Assembly: GCA_021157815.1 (NCBI GenBank)
Contig: JAGGVT010000116.1
Location: 1-18,737 of the forward strand
DNA: 18,737 nucleotides
Source of the DNA: a bacterium
GTDB taxonomy: Bacteria > JAJVIF01 > JAGGVT01
Reading direction: 5' to 3'
A program made the position numbers and the translations under genes. The notes beneath the pieces are model-generated. The model searched no databases and had not been told where the DNA came from. It saw nothing but the letters and a program-made list of their open reading frames with translations. Position 1 is the stretch's first letter. Each line of letters begins with the position of its first letter. Below are positions 7,609 through 15,182 of the stretch, in pieces.

Positions 7609-9129
7609 TTAAGCATAATTACCTGCAATAGCGCAGCTTTCCAGCATGGAATCAATGTAAAAAGAAGTAGTAATTACCGGATTTGCCGGATCGCCAATAT
7701 CCACAATAAATAAATCTCTACCACTTTGTTCGCCAAAGAAAGCGTAATTTCCTTCAACTGTTATCTTATAGGTTCGTATTCCAGAACCTGTATTTAACGA
7801 ACCATGCAATGAAGGATTTGATGGATCAGTGATATCCAGAATTAACAAGCCATTTGCTGTTGGATATTCATAACAGGTAATATATGCATAGTTTCCCTGA
7901 ATATCAGCATCCTGTATATCAACATCTATAAAATGCCCTGCGATTGAGGGAATCAGTGGATTCGATATATTGGCAATCTCCAGGCCATAATCCGCAGATA
8001 CCATATATGCATAATCACCTGAGACTTCAACACTCAATGAATCCCCATTCATGTCGAGAGTGCCGATTATCCCAGGATATCCCGGATTGCTGATATCAAG
8101 CAAATATAGGCCACTCGTGCCATTTGCCACATAAAGGTAATCACCATCGATGTACACATCACGTGCTGAACTTATATAGTTTGTCCCCATCTTCACTTCG
8201 GAAATGATATTTGGACTATATGGATTACTGATGTCAAAAGATGCAATTATGTCATGGTTTTCATTTCCACAGTATGCGTATGTGCCTTTCACATCAATGC
8301 TTTGTGGATAAAAACCTTTAAATGAACGGACATATTGAGGATCACCTGGATCACTAAAATCATAGATACTCAAACCGTCAGATAATGCAATCAAATATTC
8401 ACCGTATGCCTCTAGATTACAATAGAGAGGCAGTGGATTAGTACCAATTCTTGAGATATTATAAGGATCACTGATATCATATGTTGCCAAACTATACCAA
8501 CTTTGACCATCGTAGGAGATGTAAACACGGTTGTCTGAAACAGCTATTGAATAAACTATAACGCAATCATGCATTGAGTCAGACGAAACTCCACCACCGG
8601 AATTAGTCAATATTGGGTTTAGAGGGTCTCTTACATCAATTGCCGTAAAGCTCCAGGTTTGACATTCTTTATGGCTTATTAATACATACCCGGATATTAA
8701 TTCAAAAAGATCGTATGAATAATAGAGATCGAAATCATAAACGCTGATCACCTCTGGATTTGCGGGATCTGAGATATCAACTATTACTAGTTCGTTATCG
8801 TTTTGTGTGTAGTATGCATAATCGCCTGATACTAATGTTTTATAACTATCCCGAGTCTCGTTAATGGATTTGATTTCCGGATTGCCCGGGTCAGTGGCAT
8901 CAACAAGCACATAACCATGATATCCATCGATTGAACCATCAACGCAAATTGTGTTTCCTGCCATTGAAAGATAATTCATTGCTGCTGATATTTCCAATGA
9001 ACCGGTTATATATGGATTGGAACGGTCAGAGACATCTAATACTGTTAAAACAGAATTATCAGGATCAGAATTACGTTTTCCAATACATGCAATCTCACCG
9101 TTGGTGACTATATATGATGCCTTTGGCAC
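7609..9129 (-). CDS. LVIVD-repeat segment of the interrupted lipoprotein gene
   Basis: An open stretch between the two TAA codons, containing eleven complete repeats with motifs such as VIVDISDPANPEV, LLDISNPGYPGIIG and LILDITDPSNPSL. LVIVD repeats are believed to form beta-propeller-like surface proteins. The first usable start is a GTG at 9127-9129, which cuts into a repeat and has no good ribosome site; protein-like sequence continues upstream to 9276. It has no signal peptide of its own. These points argue that it is part of the gene starting at 10530 rather than an independent one. Confidence 0.6.
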   Translation of the reverse strand: MPKASYIVTNGEIACIGKRNSDPDNSVLTVLDVSDRSNPYITGSLEISAAMNYLSMAGNTICVDGSIDGYHGYVLVDATDPGNPEIKSINETRDSYKTLVSGDYAYYTQNDNELVIVDISDPANPEVISVYDFDLYYSYDLFELISGYVLISHKECQTWSFTAIDVRDPLNPILTNSGGGVSSDSMHDCVIVYSIAVSDNRVYISYDGQSWYSLATYDISDPYNISRIGTNPLPLYCNLEAYGEYLIALSDGLSIYDFSDPGDPQYVRSFKGFYPQSIDVKGTYAYCGNENHDIIASFDISNPYSPNIISEVKMGTNYISSARDVYIDGDYLYVANGTSGLYLLDISNPGYPGIIGTLDMNGDSLSVEVSGDYAYMVSADYGLEIANISNPLIPSIAGHFIDVDIQDADIQGNYAYITCYEYPTANGLLILDITDPSNPSLHGSLNTGSGIRTYKITVEGNYAFFGEQSGRDLFIVDIGDPANPVITTSFYIDSMLESCAIAGNYA

Positions 9130-9276
9130 TTCAACAATCCCAAGTATCTCCGGTTCTTCCGGATTCTCTATATCTAAAATCGTAAATGAACCATACTCAT
9201 GCCAGGAATAATCAACAACATATGCGTAATGTTCGAAAAACGTTATACTCGGGTGTTGGGTAACAGATCTTTTATA

Positions 9277-10530
9277 TTACCCAGCGACTTGCGGATTGAG
9301 TGGTATCCCTATCTGGGGAATTGCGGAAAGAACAAACGTGTTTGTATCAACATTCGGCGTTGACGCGCTGTCCCGGCATCGCACTCCAAACCAGTATGTT
9401 TGCCCATTCTCCAAGCCCATGAAAGTATATGGTTCGTTTGTTGTTACAATGACCGGGATTTGATCCCATGGGTCATTGTCTTCATCCATATAAAGCAAAT
9501 ATTCAACTGGTGGATTGCCTGCATCTGTTGCAGTTCCCCAAAAGACCTTGACACTTTCGTTCCCCCCATGAGCATTTTCAATTCCGATATTAGAATCCCA
9601 AACCGGAGGTTCGTTATCCTCACTTACTGTAATTGTTATCCTGTTAAATAATTCAAATGAGCCTGCGTTGGGTGATCGAGCTGCCAGATAGCCGGTATAT
9701 TCCCCGATTGGAACTCCTGCATTGTTGACAAGATTCAGTTTCCACGTTTGCGATGTAAACTGCTCAAACGAATAAAGAGGCTCATTAGTGATTTCAGGGC
9801 AATGCAACAGGACTTTGCTAACATCATCCTGCCAGTCGAGGACAGTTACCTCAACATCAGTGGATGCTCCAACACTGCTATATAAAACACCTTGAGTGAA
9901 ATTCAATATCTCATACGGCTCCTCACAATTGCCCGGGAAAGAGGCGTCGATTGCGAATTGGATATCGTAATTCGAATCGGGGCAGTATATCTGCAGATTT
10001 TCGGTATATGATGCCTGCGCCTGGAAATTCCGTCGCGTTGCTGTTTTCGCATACGCCATAAACGGATTAATCGTCAATCCCTCGGCTATATCCCACAATC
10101 CTGTCCAGTCATCCGCTTTTGAGAGTATATGACCTGCATCGTCGGTGTATATGATAAGGCGCACATCGAAAACACTCATATATGATGAATTCTTAATCGT
10201 AACGCTTACATGAACAGTTTCAGTCGCCGGGTCCCAATATGTCACCACGATTTCAGGTGGTTCGATTGACGACCTCACCGAATAATGGCGGTTCACTTCA
10301 CGGTTTGGTTCGATTGTCGCTGTCAGAGTTTCGGGATTTAGCTGAAGAGTCCACGTGCCAAGCAGATTTCGGTTTGAATTGTCCGCGTTCGTTTCCGGCA
10401 GTGGAATAGGGGAATCGATGCCTGAGTCCGGTTGAACACTCACCGGATTTGATTTCCCGGATGAGCATCCTGAAATAATAAATGCAAAAACGACAAAAAG
10501 CGTAACTGAAACAATATGTACTTTCCGCAT
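9277..10530 (-). CDS. Lipoprotein with unknown N-terminal module and FnIII domain (5' part of interrupted gene)
   Basis: 417 residues to the first TAA. The signal (MRKVHIVSVT, hydrophobic run) ends in the lipobox I-S-G-C with Cys22. Residues about 55-300 resemble the N-terminal module of the 3-3416 lipoprotein, with matching landmarks NPETLTATIEP (65), FDVRLI (121), LDWQDD (231) and GEYTGYLAAR (276-285). A fibronectin type III domain covers about 306-404, with VKVFWGTATD, YLLYMD and YWFGVRCRDSA. The ATG at 10530 follows GGGAG with an 8-base spacer; a GTG at 10608 in the same frame would place 26 extra residues before the signal peptide and is unlikely. If translation stops here the product is a short lipoprotein that could still be exported. 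Confidence 0.75.
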   Translation of the reverse strand: MRKVHIVSVTLFVVFAFIISGCSSGKSNPVSVQPDSGIDSPIPLPETNADNSNRNLLGTWTLQLNPETLTATIEPNREVNRHYSVRSSIEPPEIVVTYWDPATETVHVSVTIKNSSYMSVFDVRLIIYTDDAGHILSKADDWTGLWDIAEGLTINPFMAYAKTATRRNFQAQASYTENLQIYCPDSNYDIQFAIDASFPGNCEEPYEILNFTQGVLYSSVGASTDVEVTVLDWQDDVSKVLLHCPEITNEPLYSFEQFTSQTWKLNLVNNAGVPIGEYTGYLAARSPNAGSFELFNRITITVSEDNEPPVWDSNIGIENAHGGNESVKVFWGTATDAGNPPVEYLLYMDEDNDPWDQIPVIVTTNEPYTFMGLENGQTYWFGVRCRDSASTPNVDTNTFVLSAIPQIGIPLNPQVAG

Positions 10531-10677
10531 CCTGATTTCTCCCTGGATAATCTTATTACTGATATTTATATTAACGCCCTTTGAGGTTTCTCTTACTAAT
10601 TTTACCACATTATTTTAGATGCCCTTTCCTATAAGGAGTAATATTATTTTTACAACTGTTTGACAAGGGGTAAATCA

Positions 10678-10926
10678 ATGAAACTCCGTATTATCTTCAC
10701 CACATTATCAATTATCTTTGTATTCTTAATGGGATGTTCTACTAGGGGTAATAAGCCCATTACTCCATCCGGTGAAAACTCTAACCAGTTCACAATTGAC
10801 GACCTGCGTTCTCTGGCTGTTGACCAGACTGAACCTGGCAATTACTGGTCTGTGCCTTTGAATGTCGATGGTGAAATCTGGGCGTCACATTACAACGAAA
10901 ACGGAACTCTTCACCGGGCGATTTGA
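10678..10926 (+). pseudogene. Truncated lipoprotein gene, third of the same style
   Basis: 82 codons. The signal MKLRIIFTTLSIIFVFLMGC has a lipobox L-M-G-C (Cys20), followed by STRGNKPITPSGEN, which resembles the post-cysteine linkers of the other two lipoproteins (SKGSNPVIP and SSGKSNPV). The ATG at 10678 follows AAGGGG with a 7-base spacer, so the start looks real; a TTG at 10660 is a poorer choice. The frame ends abruptly after NVDGEIWASHYNENGTL, overlapping a transposase remnant on the other strand. I infer that an insertion and deletion removed the rest of a larger gene. An intact small lipoprotein is possible but less likely. Confidence 0.6.
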
Positions 10927-11103
10927 CCCGCTGTTGATGCTGCCGCCTCCGGAATACTCGTTCTCCCATTTGATGAAGTCAAATAACTCAACAACCGCAT
11001 CTATGGCTCGAACAGGATGGTTCGCGGATATCGATTCCTCAAGCGTCTGTTGAAATAATGTCTGTTTATCCCGGTCTTGTGCCGCTTCAATAAACTTTTT
11101 CAT
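10885..11103 (-). pseudogene. 5' remnant of an IS1182-like transposase
   Basis: 72 codons starting MKKFIEAAQDRDKQTLFQQT, then LEESISANHPVRAIDAVVE. This matches the opening of IS1182-family transposases (DUF772 region, typical form: ...LDDxIPExHPVRxIDAxVD...). Full transposases of this family run to several hundred residues; here the frame ends after about 72. The ATG at 11103 is preceded by AAAGGGG with suitable spacing, so the true element start is probably present. The 3' part of the element is missing, replaced by the truncated lipoprotein gene; the junction lies somewhere in 10885-10960. I could not identify terminal repeats. Confidence 0.65.
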
Positions 11104-11144
11104 GCCATACTTTTACCCCTTTCTTAATGAAAATGCAACAACCT

Positions 11145-11169
11145 TTCCCGACAGGAGCTTTCGCGGGAA
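11145..11169 (-). other. Hairpin downstream of the ammonia-lyase gene
   Basis: A 6-bp stem (TTCCCG 11145-11150, CGGGAA 11164-11169) with a 13-base loop, about 50 bases beyond the ammonia-lyase stop. No T-tract follows on the minus strand, so a terminator role is only possible. Confidence 0.25.
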
Positions 11170-11219
11170 CGACGGAACTATCATCCTGCAATATTGCTCA
11201 TTACTTCAAAATACAACGC

Positions 11220-12752
11220 CTACCATGAACTCCCCAATTTACCAATCTCACCTTCTACCGCATCCAAAATGTCGCATTTTTCAATCGATTCCATCATGTT
11301 GTTATGGTCGATAAACAACGGCCTGTCCTCATCTAGATGCTCAACCACTTTTCGTATCGCCGCATGTCCAGCCTGTGTTCCCTTTCCGAATGAGAACTCC
11401 CTGAAATCAAGCCCCTGCGCTGCGGCGATAGCTTCGATTCCAAGCACACCATACGCGTTTTCAAGAATCTGATTTGTTTTTAGCGCTGTGTTCATGCCCA
11501 TGCTGACAAAATCCTCCTGGTCAGCGGCTGCCGGTATCGACTGAACGGAAGCTGGCATCGAAAGCGTCCGCTGCTCGACGATTAACATCCCGGCAGTATA
11601 TTGGCTCAGCATGTGCCCGGAATACATACCCGCGCCTTTTGTTAAAAACGCCGGAAGCCCAACGCTCAACGCCGGATTTAGAAGTCTGTTAAGCCGCCTT
11701 TCACTGAGAACGGATATCATGCAGATTGATGCTCCCACCATATCGAGCGGAAGGCTTATCGGAGTGCCCTGGAAATTTGCTCCTGTCAGGACAGTGTCAT
11801 CATCAGGAAGGAAAATTGGATTATCCCCAACTCCATTGATTTCTATTTCAAATTGTTTACGCGCGTATTCCAAATGGTCTCTCGCGGCGCCAATCACCTG
11901 AGGCGTTGAACGCATCGAGTACGCATCCTGAACCTTAACTTTCATTTTACCGGATACAAGATCAGAACCGTCAATCACTTTTTTAATATTTCCGGCGGAT
12001 GTCACAGCGCCATGAAATCCTCGAATTTTATGAAGCCTTTCATCGTAAGGTTTCATGTTTGCCATTAGAGCTTCGAGTGTCATTGCAGCCACAATTTCCG
12101 CCTGCTTAATCCATCGTTCAGTATCGTAAACCTGCATACTGCCCCAGCCTGCGATGATATTCGAACCGTTAATCGCAGCAAGGCCATCACGCGCGAGAAG
12201 CCCCGGAACAGGAATGCCCGCGTCATCCATCGCTTTCTTTGTGGGCATTCTCTCACCCTTGTAAAAAGCATCACCCTTGCCCATTAATGACAATGCAATC
12301 TGGCTCATGGGAGCGAGGTCGCCAGACGCTCCAACGCTGCCTTTTTCGCAGACCACCGGTATTACGCCTTTATTTAGAAGATCCACATAAGTCAGGGGGA
12401 TCTCTTTGCGGCATCCTGAATTGCCGTGGCAGTGCACATTTATTCGAGTCAACATCCCCGCACGGACAACCTCGATTGGAAACGGTTTTCCAATACCGGC
12501 TGAATGATTGTAGATGAGATATTTTTGAAAATCCTTGACCTGTTCGTCGTTTAACACAACCTCGGAAAATTCCCCGATGCCTGTGTTAACTCCATACATG
12601 ATCTCGCCAGCTTCGATTTTTTTATTCAGCATCCCTCTGCATTTGTTAATCCGCTCAATTGCGTCAGGTGCAATTTCGACTTTTTCATTATATCGAGCTA
12701 CATTGACAACATCCTCAATTGTCAGATCGTTTCCATTAAGAACAACAGTCAT
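11220..12752 (-). CDS. hutH: Histidine ammonia-lyase-like MIO enzyme
   Basis: A 510-residue cytoplasmic enzyme expected to deaminate histidine to urocanate. The MIO cofactor triad is Ala142-Ser143-Gly144 in GSVGASGDLAP. Counting from ATG 12752, catalytic positions fall on or near those of the Pseudomonas enzyme: Tyr53 (MYGVNTG), His83 (YNHSAGIG), Asn195 (AINGSN), Gln275/Tyr278/Arg281 (VQDAYSMR), Phe327 (GANF) and Glu413 (DQEDFVSMG). The residue before His83 is Asn rather than the usual Ser, and QED is preceded by Asp, not Asn. GGAG six bases before ATG 12752 supports that start; an upstream TTG (12806) would lie at the predicted transcription start. No hutU, hutI or hutG is nearby, so the pathway role is not shown by context. 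Tyrosine/phenylalanine lyase or aminomutase activity is less likely given His83 and Glu413. Confidence 0.85.
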   Translation of the reverse strand: MTVVLNGNDLTIEDVVNVARYNEKVEIAPDAIERINKCRGMLNKKIEAGEIMYGVNTGIGEFSEVVLNDEQVKDFQKYLIYNHSAGIGKPFPIEVVRAGMLTRINVHCHGNSGCRKEIPLTYVDLLNKGVIPVVCEKGSVGASGDLAPMSQIALSLMGKGDAFYKGERMPTKKAMDDAGIPVPGLLARDGLAAINGSNIIAGWGSMQVYDTERWIKQAEIVAAMTLEALMANMKPYDERLHKIRGFHGAVTSAGNIKKVIDGSDLVSGKMKVKVQDAYSMRSTPQVIGAARDHLEYARKQFEIEINGVGDNPIFLPDDDTVLTGANFQGTPISLPLDMVGASICMISVLSERRLNRLLNPALSVGLPAFLTKGAGMYSGHMLSQYTAGMLIVEQRTLSMPASVQSIPAAADQEDFVSMGMNTALKTNQILENAYGVLGIEAIAAAQGLDFREFSFGKGTQAGHAAIRKVVEHLDEDRPLFIDHNNMMESIEKCDILDAVEGEIGKLGSSW

Positions 12753-12816
12753 CGCAATCTCCATAATCTGTTTTTTTATCGTATGTGGCGCATAATCGCA
12801 CCTCAAAAAGGTATTA

Positions 12817-12846
12817 TATATATATACAAGGACTCGTTAATGTCAA
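12817..12846 (-). promoter_or_regulatory. Strong sigma70-type promoter for the ammonia-lyase
   Basis: Perfect TTGACA on the minus strand (12841-12846), then 16-18 bases, then TATATA within a run of alternating AT (12816-12826). The expected start near 12810 gives a leader of about 58 bases to the ATG at 12752. Confidence 0.6.
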
Positions 12847-12981
12847 GATAATTTCAAACCACTGAGCATTGCCTTTTCTCTTTATCAGCCACAAACAATC
12901 TTTAAATCACCATCATTGAAACCGCTTAATCAACCGATACTATATCTGTAAGTTTTATCGAGGCAATTATCTCTCGATGAT

Positions 12982-13011
12982 TTTACTTGGTGTGCCTTTA
13001 CATGGTATAAA
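12982..13011 (+). promoter_or_regulatory. Possible promoter of the exopolysaccharide operon
   Basis: TTTACT (12982-12987), 18-base spacer, TATAAA (13006-13011). The -10 is good and the -35 is weak. The -10 lies within a small inverted repeat (CCTTTA 12995-13000, TAAAGG 13008-13013), which could bind a regulator. Confidence 0.3.
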
Positions 13012-13049
13012 GGAATAGGGTAAACTTGCAGTTTTGGATTTATGTTAAG

Positions 13050-13064
13050 TTTGATTAAATCAAA
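13050..13064. promoter_or_regulatory. Perfect-arm palindrome upstream of the exopolysaccharide operon
   Basis: TTTGATT-A-AATCAAA, perfect 7-base arms around one central base, about 40 bases before the first ATG and downstream of the suggested -10. Flanking TTAAG occurs on both sides. It could be an operator; AT-rich chance symmetry is an alternative. Confidence 0.3.
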
Positions 13065-13104
13065 TTAAGCCATCGAAACAGGCGGCCTTAACGGAAGGAA
13101 AGAT

Positions 13105-14496
13105 ATGGAATACTGGTTGTTTATGAGGGTTTTATCGCGAAGGAAATGGTTAATCATCGGATTAATCCTCCTGACCCTGATTGCTACTTACATATCAATT
13201 CTGGTTTTTCCTGTTCCGCTTGAAGCCAGAACAAGCATTCTTTTTAATTTCCAGACACCGGGCGATGTCGAGGTTTTTGATACCAACAAGTATCAAGGTC
13301 CCGGTGAAGCGGTTGAGCATTACAACTTTGTGGCGCTTTTCAAATCAGAGTCCGTTCTTGAGGAAGCTTACGAGAAAGCGGCATCAGAAGTTGATCTTGG
13401 TCCCGTAACTCTGGATATTCTCAGAAAACATGGAAAAGCCGCGCTGAGCCTTATCAAGGTCGGTGGCCTGGATGAAAAAACAAGCATAATTGAATATGTC
13501 GTAACGCTTCGAAATCCAAAACGCGCGATAGCCCTATGCAATGCCGTTACCGAAGTTGCGATCAATCGCTATAAGGAAATTCTCGCGGATGCAACTGTAA
13601 AGAGCAGGGAATACTTCAGCCAGCAGGTTACAATCGCTCGAGTTGAACTCGAAAATTCTCAAAAAGCTCTTGAGACATTTTATTTGGAAAATCCGGAATT
13701 CACACGTTACCTTGACAGGGCAACATACTCTGGTGAAACAATACGAAGTGAATCCAATATAATCGACCTTCAGATTAAACACGCATCGCTTAGCACACAG
13801 ATAAAATCAATCGAGGCTGATATCCGACAGTACACCGACAATCCAGCAGATAAAATGCCGGTGTCAGTCCAGGCTAATTTGCTTGTCAACGACCTTAGAA
13901 CTCAATTGGTTAAACATCAGCTCGAGAAGGAAAAACTTCTTAAACGCTATTCCGAAAATTATCCGGCAGTCATAAAACTAAACCGGGATATAGACGAAAC
14001 TCGAAACTCTCTTTATTCCACCTACCTTACACTTCTGAGCGAGCAGCTGACCAAATATAAACTTGAACGCGATGAAATCTCAGCCTCGCTTTCATCGATG
14101 GAATTTCTTCAAAATGAAACCATACTTGACTATAACGCTTTCAGTGTTAAGAGGCTGATTTACAACGGATTTGATAGAGACCTTAACGTTTCGGAAAATA
14201 ACTACCGCCTTATGGTTGAAAAACATACCGAGGCAAAAATCCGTGAGGATGAGGTTCGAAATCGATACACGCTCGCAATAATAGACAAACCTGACGAGGC
14301 GATGCCGAAAGATGAATTTTTCTACAATCCTGCATTTAAAATGGTTTTCGCCCTGTTTGGAAGTTTGCTGTTCTCGCTGCTTCTTGTGTTCATGATGGAC
14401 TATTTCGAACTTCGTTACAGGGCAACGACAGATATTTCAACAATTATTGATTTGCCAATCCTTGGTGAAATACCCGAATTCCGTGTTGGAAAGTAG
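13105..14496 (+). CDS. Wzz-type polysaccharide co-polymerase (chain-length/Wzc membrane domain)
   Basis: 463 residues in the inner membrane. Residues 14-36 are the first membrane helix and about 413-434 the second, bracketing a large periplasmic domain with coiled-coil-rich sequence (about 165-335, for example QVTIARVELENSQKALETFY and QLVKHQLEKEKLLKRYSENY). This is the layout of Wzz and of the membrane part of Wzc. A proline-containing stretch before the second helix (IDKPDEAMPKDEFFYNPAF) fits the family. Proteins of this group control the length and export of polysaccharide made by the Wzx/Wzy route. The ATG at 13105 follows GGAAGGAAAG. The next gene starts 17 bases after the stop and encodes the matching kinase domain, so the pair is a split Wzc. 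Confidence 0.88.
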   Translation: MEYWLFMRVLSRRKWLIIGLILLTLIATYISILVFPVPLEARTSILFNFQTPGDVEVFDTNKYQGPGEAVEHYNFVALFKSESVLEEAYEKAASEVDLGPVTLDILRKHGKAALSLIKVGGLDEKTSIIEYVVTLRNPKRAIALCNAVTEVAINRYKEILADATVKSREYFSQQVTIARVELENSQKALETFYLENPEFTRYLDRATYSGETIRSESNIIDLQIKHASLSTQIKSIEADIRQYTDNPADKMPVSVQANLLVNDLRTQLVKHQLEKEKLLKRYSENYPAVIKLNRDIDETRNSLYSTYLTLLSEQLTKYKLERDEISASLSSMEFLQNETILDYNAFSVKRLIYNGFDRDLNVSENNYRLMVEKHTEAKIREDEVRNRYTLAIIDKPDEAMPKDEFFYNPAFKMVFALFGSLLFSLLLVFMMDYFELRYRATTDISTIIDLPILGEIPEFRVGK

Positions 14497-14513
14497 GGAG
14501 GCAGAATTACTAT

Positions 14514-15182
14514 ATGGCTAAATTATGGATAGAATCAGAACCGTTGAATAAATTCTCAGATGCTGTCAGAACGCTCCGGGAATCATTATTTGCTCATATA
14601 TCAGATATCGAAAATCCGCTGATTATAACAAGCTCTCCTCATCGCGGTGATGGATGCACCACTCTTACAGCGAATCTTGCCGGTGCGATTGGGCAATCAG
14701 GAAAACGCGTCCTTTTAATCGACGGCGACCTGAACGGTGAAGGGCTTGGTGATTATTTCCAGCATGAGTCAAATGGTGGATTTGTGAAAATCATTGAGGG
14801 TGGAGATGTGCAGGCGGTTTCATCCGGAATTGAAAATCTTGATATACTCCCATGCGGTATCCCGAAAGGAAACAAGCATCCGTTCGACTCCCCACGCGTT
14901 ATAGATTTGCTGCAGAAGTACCGCAAGGGATACGATATCGTAATCATCGACACAGCACCAATTCTTGAAAGTTCTGATCCTGTAGTTCTGGGAAAACATG
15001 CCAGTGGAATTATTCTGGTTTTCAGGGCTGGCAATTTCCAGCGCGAGGATGAACTTGTCGCTCGTGAACTTCTCGAAAGAAGCGGAATCAAAATAATAGG
15101 CGCTGTGATTAATGGTGTTCGTGAGCAGGATCAGGATCCATATTATACATATCAGCGGCATCTGGAGATGAATCGAAAATGA
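14514..15182 (+). CDS. CpsD/Wzc-type BY-kinase-like ATPase with atypical Walker A
   Basis: 222 cytoplasmic residues, the usual size of a stand-alone bacterial tyrosine kinase that partners a Wzz-type activator. Residues 11-24 (KFSDAVRTLRESL within it) correspond to the EAYRTLR helix of this family. Walker A' is VLLIDGDLN (66-74) and Walker B is IVIIDTAP (142-149). The tail has Tyr210, Tyr211 and Tyr213 (DPYYTYQRH), a short version of the autophosphorylated tyrosine cluster. The Walker A loop reads PHRGDGCTT (42-50): the phosphate-binding lysine expected before TT is Cys48 (codon TGC). It may therefore be an altered or inactive ATPase, or use another residue. GGGAGG precedes ATG 14514. Its stop overlaps the next ATG by four bases (ATGA), showing translational coupling. 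Confidence 0.85.
   Translation: MAKLWIESEPLNKFSDAVRTLRESLFAHISDIENPLIITSSPHRGDGCTTLTANLAGAIGQSGKRVLLIDGDLNGEGLGDYFQHESNGGFVKIIEGGDVQAVSSGIENLDILPCGIPKGNKHPFDSPRVIDLLQKYRKGYDIVIIDTAPILESSDPVVLGKHASGIILVFRAGNFQREDELVARELLERSGIKIIGAVINGVREQDQDPYYTYQRHLEMNRK

Larger units (their letters stand above)
7447..10530 (-). pseudogene. FnIII plus LVIVD-repeat lipoprotein gene with two in-frame TAA codons
   Basis: One continuous frame of 1028 codons runs from ATG 10530 to TGA 7447-7449, interrupted only by TAA at codon 418 (9277-9279) and codon 974 (7609-7611). Both sides of each stop read as protein in the same frame. After the first stop come HYAYVVD and FTILDIENPEEPEILG; after the second come FHLEIIDISDPSNPEF and NRAYLAGGFNG. 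The layout is lipoprotein signal (1-22), unknown module (about 55-300), FnIII (about 306-404), then 13 repeats of about 40 residues ending in a D-x-[ST]-[ND]-P-x-x-P motif, matching the LVIVD family. The second TAA falls where other repeats have the Tyr of N-Y-A-Y, a one-base change from TAT or TAC. No frameshift is seen across 3 kb. Either a very young pseudogene, assembly errors, or stop readthrough. Segments are listed separately. Confidence 0.8.

Noticed and set aside
7464-7655. Separate 63-residue minus-strand frame
   Set aside because: It is out of frame with the LVIVD repeat that reads cleanly through 7447-7608; that repeat frame is the protein-like one.
7447-10530. Reassignment of TAA as a sense codon
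   Set aside because: TAA ends the MFS and OPX genes, with only short, non-protein-like extensions after it, so it acts as a normal stop in this genome.
12753-12806. TTG start adding 18 residues to the ammonia-lyase
   Set aside because: ATG 12752 has GGAG at proper spacing, gives catalytic numbering matching known HutH, and the TTG lies at the predicted transcription start.
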